Positions 1 to 4,744 of a stretch of DNA of 5,150 bases are shown one piece after another (within the stretch, counting starts at the first letter, position 1; every line of letters begins with the position of its first letter). Position numbers and translations under genes: made by a program. Location: NCBI GenBank assembly GCA_030603465.1, contig JAUVXT010000193.1, forward strand, positions 1 through 5,150, given 5' to 3'. The DNA is from Deltaproteobacteria bacterium (lineage in GTDB: Bacteria > Desulfobacterota > Syntrophia > Syntrophales > UBA2210). Below the pieces are notes generated by a model. It had not been told where the DNA came from. It saw nothing but the letters and a program-made list of their open reading frames with translations, and made no database searches.

Positions 1-115
1 CGCCGGGCACCTTCCCGTCAACGGCATATTCCTTCAGTTTTTCAGGATCGTCGATTACATTGGCCTCGCCTGCAATCTCCCTCAAACTGAGTGTCAATTT
101 TTCTGTATTGCTCAT
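1..115 (-). CDS. FAD-binding oxidase subunit, GlcE-like (N-terminus only)
   Basis: This is the first 38 codons of a gene that continues past the left edge of the window. The ATG at 115-113 is preceded by a strong Shine-Dalgarno sequence (AAGGAG, 7 nt spacing), and the frame is open to base 1. The visible protein begins MSNTEKLTL and ends EYAVDGKVPG. The Y-A-V-D-G-x-x-P pattern is typical of the start of FAD-binding type 4 (PCMH/VAO) proteins such as GlcE and GlcD, just before the flavin-binding domain. It starts 30 bp after the stop of the GlcD-like gene, so the two are almost certainly co-transcribed, as in glcDEF operons where GlcD and GlcE are related flavin subunits and GlcF carries Fe-S clusters. 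Assignment to GlcE rather than another FAD-binding oxidase rests mainly on gene order, because the flavin-binding motifs lie outside the window. Confidence 0.75.
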   Translation of the reverse strand, partial: MSNTEKLTLSLREIAGEANVIDDPEKLKEYAVDGKVPG

Positions 116-122
116 AGGAACG

Positions 123-128
123 CTCCTT
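123..128 (-). promoter_or_regulatory. Ribosome binding site of the GlcE-like gene
   Basis: AAGGAG on the minus strand, 7 nt before the ATG at 115. It lies wholly inside the 30-bp gap after the glcD-like stop codon and fixes the start of the partial gene. Confidence 0.8.
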
Positions 129-145
129 TTCCCGTGTAAGCTGCA

Positions 146-1522
146 TCAGTTGCTGAATATTTTGTCCGGATTAAACACACCCTCCGGATCAAAGGCTTTT
201 TTAACCTTTTTCATGGCTGCGATATCGGCCGGACTCAGGACAAAGGACATTGCATCCATCTTTTCCGTACCTATACCATGCTCACCACTTATGGTACCGC
301 CATGATCGGCACACAATTTCAGTATGTCCATTCCCGCCTTGTGAACCCGGTCCAACTCATCCTTATCTCTTTCATCGAAGAGAATGAGCGGATGCAGGTT
401 TCCGTCTCCCGCATGGAAGACATTTGCAATAGCAAGATCGTACTGCTTCCCGATCTCCATAACCTTCGACAGCACCACCGACAGCTCCGTCCTCGGCACC
501 GTCCCGTCACAGACAAGGTAATTGGGTCTCAACTTTCCTATGGCCCCGAAAGCACCCTTTCGTCCCGCCCACAGTTTGGCCCTCTCCGCCTCATCCTTTG
601 CCGCTTTTACTTCTCGAACATTGTTCTTCCTGCAGATCTCCATTACCCGTTCGGCAAGCCTCTCCATCCCATCCGTAAGACCGTCCACTTCGATGAGAAG
701 GATAGCCGCCGCATCCAGCGGCAGGCCCAGGTTGAATGCCCCCTCGACGGCCTTGATCGTCAGGTTGTCCATCATTTCGAGAGTAGCGGGAACGATCCCA
801 TCGGCAATGATATCCGAAACGGTGTTTCCGCCGTCCTCCAGTGTGTTATAGATGGCCATCATGGTCTTGACTGCCTCTCCTTTGGGAACGATGCGTAACG
901 TGATTTTTGTAATTATTCCCAAGGTTCCCTCTGAACCTACAAGGAGTCCGGTAAGGTCATATCCCGGATTGTCCAAGGCCTTGCCGCCGACCTCGACGAC
1001 ATCGCCGTTCGCCAATACCACCTCTGCTCCGAGGACATGGTTGCCTGTCACCCCATATTTCAGACAGTGGGGACCCCCCGAATTTTCGGCAAAATTGCCC
1101 CCCAGAGTGGTCACCTTTTCACTGGCCGGATCGGGTTGGTAGATGTACCCATAACCGGCCAGGACATTCTTCATGTCCAGGGTGACGATTCCCGGTTCGA
1201 CAACGACTCGCTGGTTTTCAATATCAATTTCTAGAATATCGTTCATCCGGGAAAACTGCAGAACTATTCCCCCCTGTGATGGAACGCTCCCTCCACTCAG
1301 ATTTGTGCCTGCCCCTCTGGCAACTACCCGAATTCCGTGTTTATAGGCGAAGGCAACGACCCTTGAAACATCTTCCGTGGAACTTGGAAGGACAATGCAA
1401 TCCGGATTTGCCCGGTACAGCGATGCGTCATACCCGAAGAGCCTCTTTTGCATCTCCGAGAAGAGCACATTTTCCTTCCCTACGATCTTGGAAAGTTCCT
1501 CAACGATTTCTTTTCGATTCAT
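146..1522 (-). CDS. glcD: FAD-linked 2-hydroxyacid oxidase/dehydrogenase, GlcD family
   Basis: A 458-residue flavoprotein that probably oxidises a 2-hydroxyacid such as glycolate or D-lactate to the 2-oxoacid in the cytoplasm, passing electrons to a partner Fe-S protein or electron-transfer flavoprotein. The FAD-binding type 4 domain covers about residues 38-213: the pyrophosphate loop ARGAGTNLSGG is at 68-78, NFAENSGGPHCLKYG at 143-157, and the GSEGTLGIIT segment at 196-205. The FAD-oxidase C-terminal domain follows to about 455, with HAGDGNLH at 370-377 and GEHGIG at 413-418. H370, H377 and E414 match the metal-binding H-x6-H plus E pattern of D-2-hydroxyglutarate and D-lactate dehydrogenases. 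The length is normal for GlcD alone; there is no fused Fe-S domain. The ATG start has an AAAGGAG site 6 nt upstream. It is followed after 30 bp by a second FAD-binding subunit gene. The family is certain; the substrate is not determined by the sequence. Confidence 0.93.
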   Translation of the reverse strand: MNRKEIVEELSKIVGKENVLFSEMQKRLFGYDASLYRANPDCIVLPSSTEDVSRVVAFAYKHGIRVVARGAGTNLSGGSVPSQGGIVLQFSRMNDILEIDIENQRVVVEPGIVTLDMKNVLAGYGYIYQPDPASEKVTTLGGNFAENSGGPHCLKYGVTGNHVLGAEVVLANGDVVEVGGKALDNPGYDLTGLLVGSEGTLGIITKITLRIVPKGEAVKTMMAIYNTLEDGGNTVSDIIADGIVPATLEMMDNLTIKAVEGAFNLGLPLDAAAILLIEVDGLTDGMERLAERVMEICRKNNVREVKAAKDEAERAKLWAGRKGAFGAIGKLRPNYLVCDGTVPRTELSVVLSKVMEIGKQYDLAIANVFHAGDGNLHPLILFDERDKDELDRVHKAGMDILKLCADHGGTISGEHGIGTEKMDAMSFVLSPADIAAMKKVKKAFDPEGVFNPDKIFSN

Positions 1523-1528
1523 AGATAT

Positions 1529-1535
1529 CTCCTTT
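1529..1535 (-). promoter_or_regulatory. Ribosome binding site of the glcD-like gene
   Basis: AAAGGAG on the minus strand, 6 nt before the ATG at 1522, a near-ideal site that fixes the start. In the RNA it could fold into a short hairpin: UUUCCU (1542-1537) can pair with AGGAGA (1533-1528) around a three-base loop, with one G-U pair. This could partly mask the site, but the stem is weak and the idea is untested. Confidence 0.8.
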
Positions 1536-1552
1536 CAGGAAATAGGGGAAAT

Positions 1553-1563
1553 CCCCCCCCCCC
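1553..1563 (-). repeat. Homopolymer tract, G11 on the transcribed strand
   Basis: Eleven consecutive C on the plus strand, so G11 in the glcD-like transcript. It lies 30 bp upstream of the start codon and a few bases after the predicted transcription start. It is followed on the transcript strand by ATTT and CCCC (1548-1545), so a short G4/C4 hairpin in several registers is possible. Tracts of this length can change size by slipped-strand mispairing and are also error-prone in sequencing, so the exact count is uncertain. Confidence 0.9.
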
Positions 1564-1573
1564 TCAATGCTTG

Positions 1574-1602
1574 AATATTTCAAAAATATCTTTTTCTGTC
1601 AA
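1574..1602 (-). promoter_or_regulatory. Sigma-70-type promoter of the glcD-like operon
   Basis: On the minus strand, TTGACA at 1602-1597 is a perfect -35 consensus. A 17-bp spacer leads to AATATT at 1579-1574, which matches 4 of 6 bases of TATAAT. The predicted transcript start is near 1567-1565, giving a leader of about 45 nt that begins with the G11 tract. A short dyad TTGAA-TAT-TTCAA (1571-1583) overlaps the -10 element and could be an operator half-pair. The spacer contains GATATTTTTGA, which recurs at the same position in the region upstream of the CoA-transferase gene. Confidence 0.6.
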
Positions 1603-1623
1603 GGCGATAAATGGCGATCCTTA

Positions 1624-1666
1624 AAAGAAAAATCCCATCCTTGAAGGGCAGTATGCCCGGATAAGG
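1624..1666 (-). terminator. Possible rho-independent terminator after the CoA-transferase gene
   Basis: The stem GGGCA (1646-1650) / TGCCC (1654-1658) has a three-base loop. Outer CCTT (1639-1642) and AAGG (1663-1666) arms are separated from it by small internal loops. On the minus strand the hairpin is followed, after six bases, by the T-rich run TTTTTCTTTT (1633-1624). It sits between the caiB-like stop and the glcD-like promoter, where a terminator would be expected. The stem is short and the T-run is offset, so this is only plausible. It lies about 140 bp after the stop codon. Confidence 0.35.
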
Positions 1667-1744
1667 AATAATTTATTTCATTGCACCCCATGACTACGCC
1701 CAAAATGCGAGTTTTTCGAAAGACCCTGAGAAACCGGGGATAAC

Positions 1745-1782
1745 AACCTCGATTGAAGCTCCCTGTAGCAAGCTGCGAGGTT
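1745..1782. repeat. REP-like degenerate palindrome downstream of the CoA-transferase gene
   Basis: A perfect 7-bp inverted repeat, AACCTCG (1745-1751) and CGAGGTT (1776-1782), encloses an inner AGCT/AGCT pairing (1757-1760 with 1771-1774). A competing fold pairs CCCTGTAG (1761-1768) with CTGCGAGG (1773-1780) around a CAAG loop, with one mismatch and two G-T wobbles. The core looks like a decayed copy of the CCCCGCAGCAAGCTGCGGGG-type hairpin that I recall as a dispersed intergenic repeat in deltaproteobacterial genomes; that match is from memory and unverified. There is no T-run, so it is not a clear terminator. A perfect 10-bp palindrome (AGCGATCGCT, 1783-1792) directly abuts it. Confidence 0.4.
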
Positions 1783-1805
1783 AGCGATCGCTGTTCAGTT
1801 CAATT

Positions 1806-3020
1806 TTAGCCAACGGCACAGTCGGTCGCCAGCTTCTTGATATCCTCTTCCGAATAGCCAAGACCCTTCATGATCTCCTCCATGTGCTCGCCCAGGTCCG
1901 GCGCCGCTGATCTCTGTTCGGCAACTGTTTTGGAGAGTTTAATCGGGTTGTTGAGGATTTTTATCTTGCCGTATTTGGGATGGTCCCAATCGACAAAGAA
2001 CTCGTTTGCAATCGCCTGAGGATCCTGCGTGATTTCCATCGGTGTCGATGCGGGCGACCAGATAAGTTTGTTTGCACTCAGGACTTCCTTCAACTGGGCA
2101 AAGGTCTTGCCGGAGAAGAACTCTTCTATGATGGAAACCAGTTCCCCGGCATTCTCCATCCGGTCGTTATAGGTCGCGAATTTGGGGGCATTTTCCAGAT
2201 CGGGCCGACCCAAGGCCTTGCAGAAGTTCGGCCAGTAGTGCTGTGCATTGGTCATACCCAGCATAATCCAGCGTTTGTCCTTGGTGGGATAAACGTTGCG
2301 GATCGGATTACCCATGGTCTTTCGCTGGGGTCTGACAGCATCCTCACCGCTGATCAGGCAACCGGTAACATCATAGCCCAGCACCCAAGTCGCCGTATTG
2401 TAAAGTGACGCCTCCACAGCCTGGCCGATGCCTGTCCGTTCACGAATGAAGAGCGCCGCCATAACCCCCGCCAGCAAGCTCAGAGAGGTAACGCTGTCGC
2501 CGTAACCCGGCCGGGAAATATTGGGCGCATTCTCCGCATCGTGCATCAGATCCATAACTCCGCTTCTTGCCCAGAAGGCAACCGTATCGTATCCGCCGGT
2601 GTTCTTTTCCGGACCGCGCTGCCCGTAACCGGTAAGGTTTGCATAGATCAGTTTCTTGTTGATCTTCTCTAGCGCCTCATAGGTAAGGTTGAATTTCTCC
2701 ATTTCGTAGGGTCGCAGGTTATTTAGAAACACATCCGAAGAGGCGATGAGTTTCTGTAAAACGCTCTGACCATCTGAAGAACCCAGATTAATGCAGATGC
2801 TTTTTTTGTTGCGATCCGTATGTTCCCAATAGTAGTTTATAGGGTGAGGCTTGGCAAAGCCCGCCATTCCCTGACCGAGCACCTTCCTCCAGTTGTCTCC
2901 CTTGCCCGGTGGCTCCACATGAATTACCTCTGCACCCCAGGTACCCATCAGCATTCCGACGAGAGGCATCGCGACAGCTCCTCCCACTTCAACAACTCTG
3001 ATTCCCTCCATTTCTCTCAT
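1806..3020 (-). CDS. CaiB/BaiF family III CoA-transferase
   Basis: A 404-residue cytoplasmic enzyme of the class III CoA-transferase family (FRC, CaiB, BaiF, FldA and HadA relatives). It moves CoA between an acyl-CoA and a free carboxylic acid through enzyme-bound anhydride intermediates. The N-terminus has the family signature GIRVVEVGGAVAMPL (6-20) and the W-G-A-E-V-I-x-V-E-P-P-G-K-G-D segment (28-42). NKKSICINL lies at 71-79. The expected catalytic aspartate is D175 in PGYGDSVTSL, in the position of Asp169 of formyl-CoA transferase, followed by ERTGIGQAVEASL (194-206). Length is normal for the family. I place the start at the ATG at 3020 because AAAGGAG ends 8 nt before it; the in-frame GTG at 3029 overlaps that site. 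The neighbouring 2-hydroxyacid oxidase genes hint at a hydroxyacid or related CoA acceptor, but substrates cannot be read from sequence in this family. Confidence 0.93.
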   Translation of the reverse strand: MREMEGIRVVEVGGAVAMPLVGMLMGTWGAEVIHVEPPGKGDNWRKVLGQGMAGFAKPHPINYYWEHTDRNKKSICINLGSSDGQSVLQKLIASSDVFLNNLRPYEMEKFNLTYEALEKINKKLIYANLTGYGQRGPEKNTGGYDTVAFWARSGVMDLMHDAENAPNISRPGYGDSVTSLSLLAGVMAALFIRERTGIGQAVEASLYNTATWVLGYDVTGCLISGEDAVRPQRKTMGNPIRNVYPTKDKRWIMLGMTNAQHYWPNFCKALGRPDLENAPKFATYNDRMENAGELVSIIEEFFSGKTFAQLKEVLSANKLIWSPASTPMEITQDPQAIANEFFVDWDHPKYGKIKILNNPIKLSKTVAEQRSAAPDLGEHMEEIMKGLGYSEEDIKKLATDCAVG

Positions 3021-3028
3021 GATACTCA

Positions 3029-3035
3029 CTCCTTT
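3029..3035 (-). promoter_or_regulatory. Ribosome binding site deciding the CoA-transferase start
   Basis: AAAGGAG on the minus strand with 8 nt to the ATG at 3020. The alternative GTG start at 3029-3027 begins on the last base of this motif and has no site of its own, so the ATG is preferred. Confidence 0.75.
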
Positions 3036-3052
3036 TTAAATAATCTTTGAAA

Positions 3053-3182
3053 CTTTGACATACACGTAAAAAGTCACGCGCTTTTGTCATTTAGAGTGAA
3101 AGGGAAATCTATATCTCAAAATTTCTTCTCATCATTGAAACAACAGTTTTTCCAAGATTGACTTTTTGCGAATTTGTCAAAG
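3053..3182. repeat. 24-bp imperfect inverted repeat with 82-bp centre in the CoA-transferase leader
   Basis: The left arm (3053-3076, plus strand) reads CTTTGACA-N7-AAAAAGTCA. The right arm (3159-3182) reads the same on the minus strand, with the same 7-nt internal spacing. I count 20 of 24 matching positions, all four mismatches falling inside the N7. Each arm also holds its own dyad: TTGAC-N13-GTCAA in the right arm and TTGAC-N13-GTCAC in the left. The enclosed 82 bp contain a weak promoter candidate pointing at the CoA-transferase gene. No clear target-site duplication flanks the arms, and no recombinase or transposase is in the window. It could be a paired operator, an invertible segment or a relic of a small non-autonomous element. 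Confidence 0.65.
3090..3119 (-). promoter_or_regulatory. Weak proximal promoter candidate for the CoA-transferase gene
   Basis: On the minus strand, TTGAGA at 3119-3114 is followed after 18 bp by TCTAAA at 3095-3090 (5 of 6 and 4 of 6 matches to the sigma-70 consensus). It would give a leader of about 60 nt. It lies inside the 82-bp centre of the inverted repeat. AT-rich sequence yields such matches by chance, so support is limited. Confidence 0.3.
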
Positions 3183-3203
3183 GTTGCCTCTTTCCCCTCC
3201 ATG

Positions 3204-3232
3204 AATCTGTCAAAAATATCGTCGTGCGTCAA
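3204..3232 (-). promoter_or_regulatory. Distal promoter/operator block shared with the glcD-like gene
   Basis: On the minus strand, TTGACG at 3232-3227 with a 17-bp spacer leads to a poor -10 (CAGATT, 3209-3204). The spacer carries GATATTTTTGA (3220-3210) at exactly the position it has in the glcD-like promoter, and the flanks GCC and ATTCA are also shared. Over the 36-bp alignment (1571-1606 against 3201-3236) I count about 27 identical bases. If this is the active promoter, the CoA-transferase leader is about 175 nt and contains the inverted repeat. The weak -10 suggests activator dependence, or that the conserved block is a binding site and not a promoter. Confidence 0.4.
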
Positions 3233-3295
3233 GGCACAAACCTAATTTAGATCTTAAAATGTAAACTTTCGTCATAGATTTATGATTCCTATACA

Positions 3296-4744
3296 TCATG
3301 AATCGGAAAAGTCAAAAAAATTTTCCCCTTTCAACGGCCTGTTTCCCATCCCCAGAAAGAGGGACTTGAATCGAGAAGGCCAATAAATGGGACGGCGCAG
3401 CCTGCTCCTGGCCGCCCTGGCCGTGGTAAATTGCTGCACATCCAGAACCATCTCTCCATATACCTCCCTATTGAAGGCCTCCGCTATCGCCTGTATTTCC
3501 ATACCCAGTTCCGGGAATCGACGACTCAAACGCAGTCCGTACTCCCGGGGTGTTTCGCTGTGACTATAAGGCACGCCGCTATGGCGCCCCCACACAAGAA
3601 GTGACCTGTAAAGATCAACGGCATCCCGGCAGCCCCGTGCCATTGAGACTATTCTGTTCCAGCAGAGGAAGAGTGCCGACAAGATATCTGTAAGCCAGCG
3701 GGAAATCGAGTTCCATTGGACCTTTATTTCTTCGTTTTTGCTTGTTTGAGAGAAAAGCCAGCGAAAGAGAAACCACAGAGCGAGAGCACAAAGCATAGTG
3801 GCAATGATCACGCCTAGGCCAATGAACCCCCATTCTAATATCTTTTCAACAATCTCTCCCCACCAACTATTCTCCATCACCGATGTGGACGACCCTTCAG
3901 TGCTACTCGATGTGGAAAAGGCCGGCTCCGTCCGGACTCTATTACGAGCGAATAAAAACGTTATGATAGCTATGAGGACGGGGCCCAATGGAGCGGCGGC
4001 GCTCTTCATCAGGCCGTATCCCATATCGGCGGCCGCGCTCAGGTAAGGCAGGAAAAGGAGTGCCAGGCCCGCGCCAAAGGCAAGAACAACAACTGTACAG
4101 CTTACGACCATCCCGATCCCCCGGTATCCCGAGAGAAAATCCCTCTGGGCGCTGCTTCGATTCCGAGCCATGCCGACGGCCAGCAGGCTGAAGAGAAAAA
4201 AGGAAAACAGCAACAGCTCCGGCATAGCGCCCCACATATCCGCTCCCCCCTTAAGAATCACAAGAAATTTGATCATCAAGAGACAGAAGAAGGCCGCCAC
4301 GCCCACATCGAAACGGGCACATATAGCGAGATATCCGGCAGACCTCCGGGCCAGGGTCACTCCTCCTATCCAGAAAAAGAGAACCAGGAGAAGGACAACA
4401 GCGAGAGTGAACCTCTCGAGGAGTTCTTTCGGTTGTTGAAAGCTCTCCCATAGCCACCATTGAGCCCAAAAGGGATGAGACTGGTAGAAGAAGATATGCA
4501 CGACCTTCGATGCGACCAGAAGCAGGCCAAAGAGATGGAACCCTAAAATCAGGATCACGCGCCAGCCACTCCCCCGAACAACCAGGGTCAGCGCCGCCGC
4601 CAGCGCAAAGGTTCCCATTGCCTCCGGCAAGGGAAAGGGCCGGCACAGTAAAGGGATAGAGATGAAGGTTGCCCACGCATAGAGCCAGACCAGTTCCATA
4701 GCCCCGGCGGATAAAAACAAAAGGCTATCCCTTTCGCTTTTCAT
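3296..4744 (-). CDS. Multi-pass membrane protein with C-terminal DUF4129 domain
   Basis: A 482-residue inner-membrane protein. Hydrophobic segments lie at about 15-34, 42-56, 61-85, 111-131, 146-165, 174-193, 208-232, 251-266 and 303-331, with a Ser/Thr-rich linker (276-290) before the last. The C-terminal soluble part has the DUF4129 signature: YRSLLVWGRHSG (379-390), TPREYGLRLSRRFPE (398-412) and AEAFNREVYGE (421-431). DUF4129 is usually the C-terminal part of DUF3488-transglutaminase membrane proteins encoded beside MoxR ATPase and DUF58 genes. Here no transglutaminase domain is visible. I chose the ATG at 4744 because GAGG lies just upstream and the protein begins MKSERDSLLF before the first membrane span; a longer start at 4822 would lie deep inside the DUF58 gene. 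The 20-bp overlap with that gene suggests translational coupling. The function is unknown, possibly in envelope or surface-protein maturation. Confidence 0.8.
   Translation of the reverse strand: MKSERDSLLFLSAGAMELVWLYAWATFISIPLLCRPFPLPEAMGTFALAAALTLVVRGSGWRVILILGFHLFGLLLVASKVVHIFFYQSHPFWAQWWLWESFQQPKELLERFTLAVVLLLVLFFWIGGVTLARRSAGYLAICARFDVGVAAFFCLLMIKFLVILKGGADMWGAMPELLLFSFFLFSLLAVGMARNRSSAQRDFLSGYRGIGMVVSCTVVVLAFGAGLALLFLPYLSAAADMGYGLMKSAAAPLGPVLIAIITFLFARNRVRTEPAFSTSSSTEGSSTSVMENSWWGEIVEKILEWGFIGLGVIIATMLCALALWFLFRWLFSQTSKNEEIKVQWNSISRWLTDILSALFLCWNRIVSMARGCRDAVDLYRSLLVWGRHSGVPYSHSETPREYGLRLSRRFPELGMEIQAIAEAFNREVYGEMVLDVQQFTTARAARSRLRRPIYWPSRFKSLFLGMGNRPLKGENFFDFSDS

Larger units (their letters stand above)
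1523..1805. other. Intergenic region between the CoA-transferase and glcD-like genes
   Basis: A 283-bp non-coding gap. From right to left it holds a 10-bp palindrome and a REP-like hairpin close to the CoA-transferase stop. Next is a stretch (about 1681-1740) with the segment GCGAGTTTTTCGAAAG that resembles decayed repeat sequence. The possible terminator, the promoter, the G11 tract and the glcD-like ribosome binding site follow. I see no convincing gene. A short open frame across the promoter ends in TGA at 1566-1564, and I treat it as non-coding. Confidence 0.7.
3021..3295. other. Intergenic region between the DUF4129 and CoA-transferase genes
   Basis: A 275-bp AT-rich gap. It carries the shared promoter-like block, the 24-bp inverted repeat, the proximal promoter candidate and the CoA-transferase ribosome binding site. 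TTGAC or its complement recurs many times: TTGAC on the minus strand at 3232-3228, 3213-3209 and 3180-3176, and GTCAA at 3162-3158 and 3059-3055. No convincing terminator for the DUF58-DUF4129 operon is visible; the only nearby hairpin (TCATA-N4-TATGA, 3272-3285) is short and AT-rich. A 28-codon open frame (3116-3202) lacks a ribosome binding site. Confidence 0.7.

Noticed and set aside
278..898. 206-codon open frame on the plus strand
   Set aside because: It is fully antisense to the well-supported GlcD-like gene, has no recognisable domain, and has a composition typical of a shadow frame. The same applies to the other plus-strand frames at 522-851, 852-1142, 1037-1234, 1276-1524 and 1980-2408.
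1783..1792. Perfect 10-bp palindrome AGCGATCGCT
   Set aside because: It resembles the cyanobacterial HIP1 octamer, but a single occurrence in an otherwise non-cyanobacterial gene context has no evident meaning.
3021..3029. GTG start at 3029 for the CoA-transferase
   Set aside because: The GTG begins on the last base of the AAAGGAG motif and has no ribosome binding site of its own. The ATG at 3020 has ideal spacing, and the family signature begins only a few residues later.
3175..3180. TTGACA as the -35 element of a promoter for the CoA-transferase
   Set aside because: No acceptable -10 sequence lies 16-18 bp downstream on the minus strand (TCTTGG or similar). The hexamer is better explained as part of the inverted-repeat arm.
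3272..3285. TCATA-GATT-TATGA inverted repeat after the DUF4129 stop
   Set aside because: The stem is only 5 bp and AT-rich, and no T-run follows, so it does not support a terminator call.
4251..4676. 141-codon minus-strand frame inside the DUF4129 gene
   Set aside because: It is an alternative frame of a hydrophobic coding region; the overlapping frame has clear membrane spans and the DUF4129 signature. The frames at 3942-4235 and 3615-3833 are rejected for the same reason.
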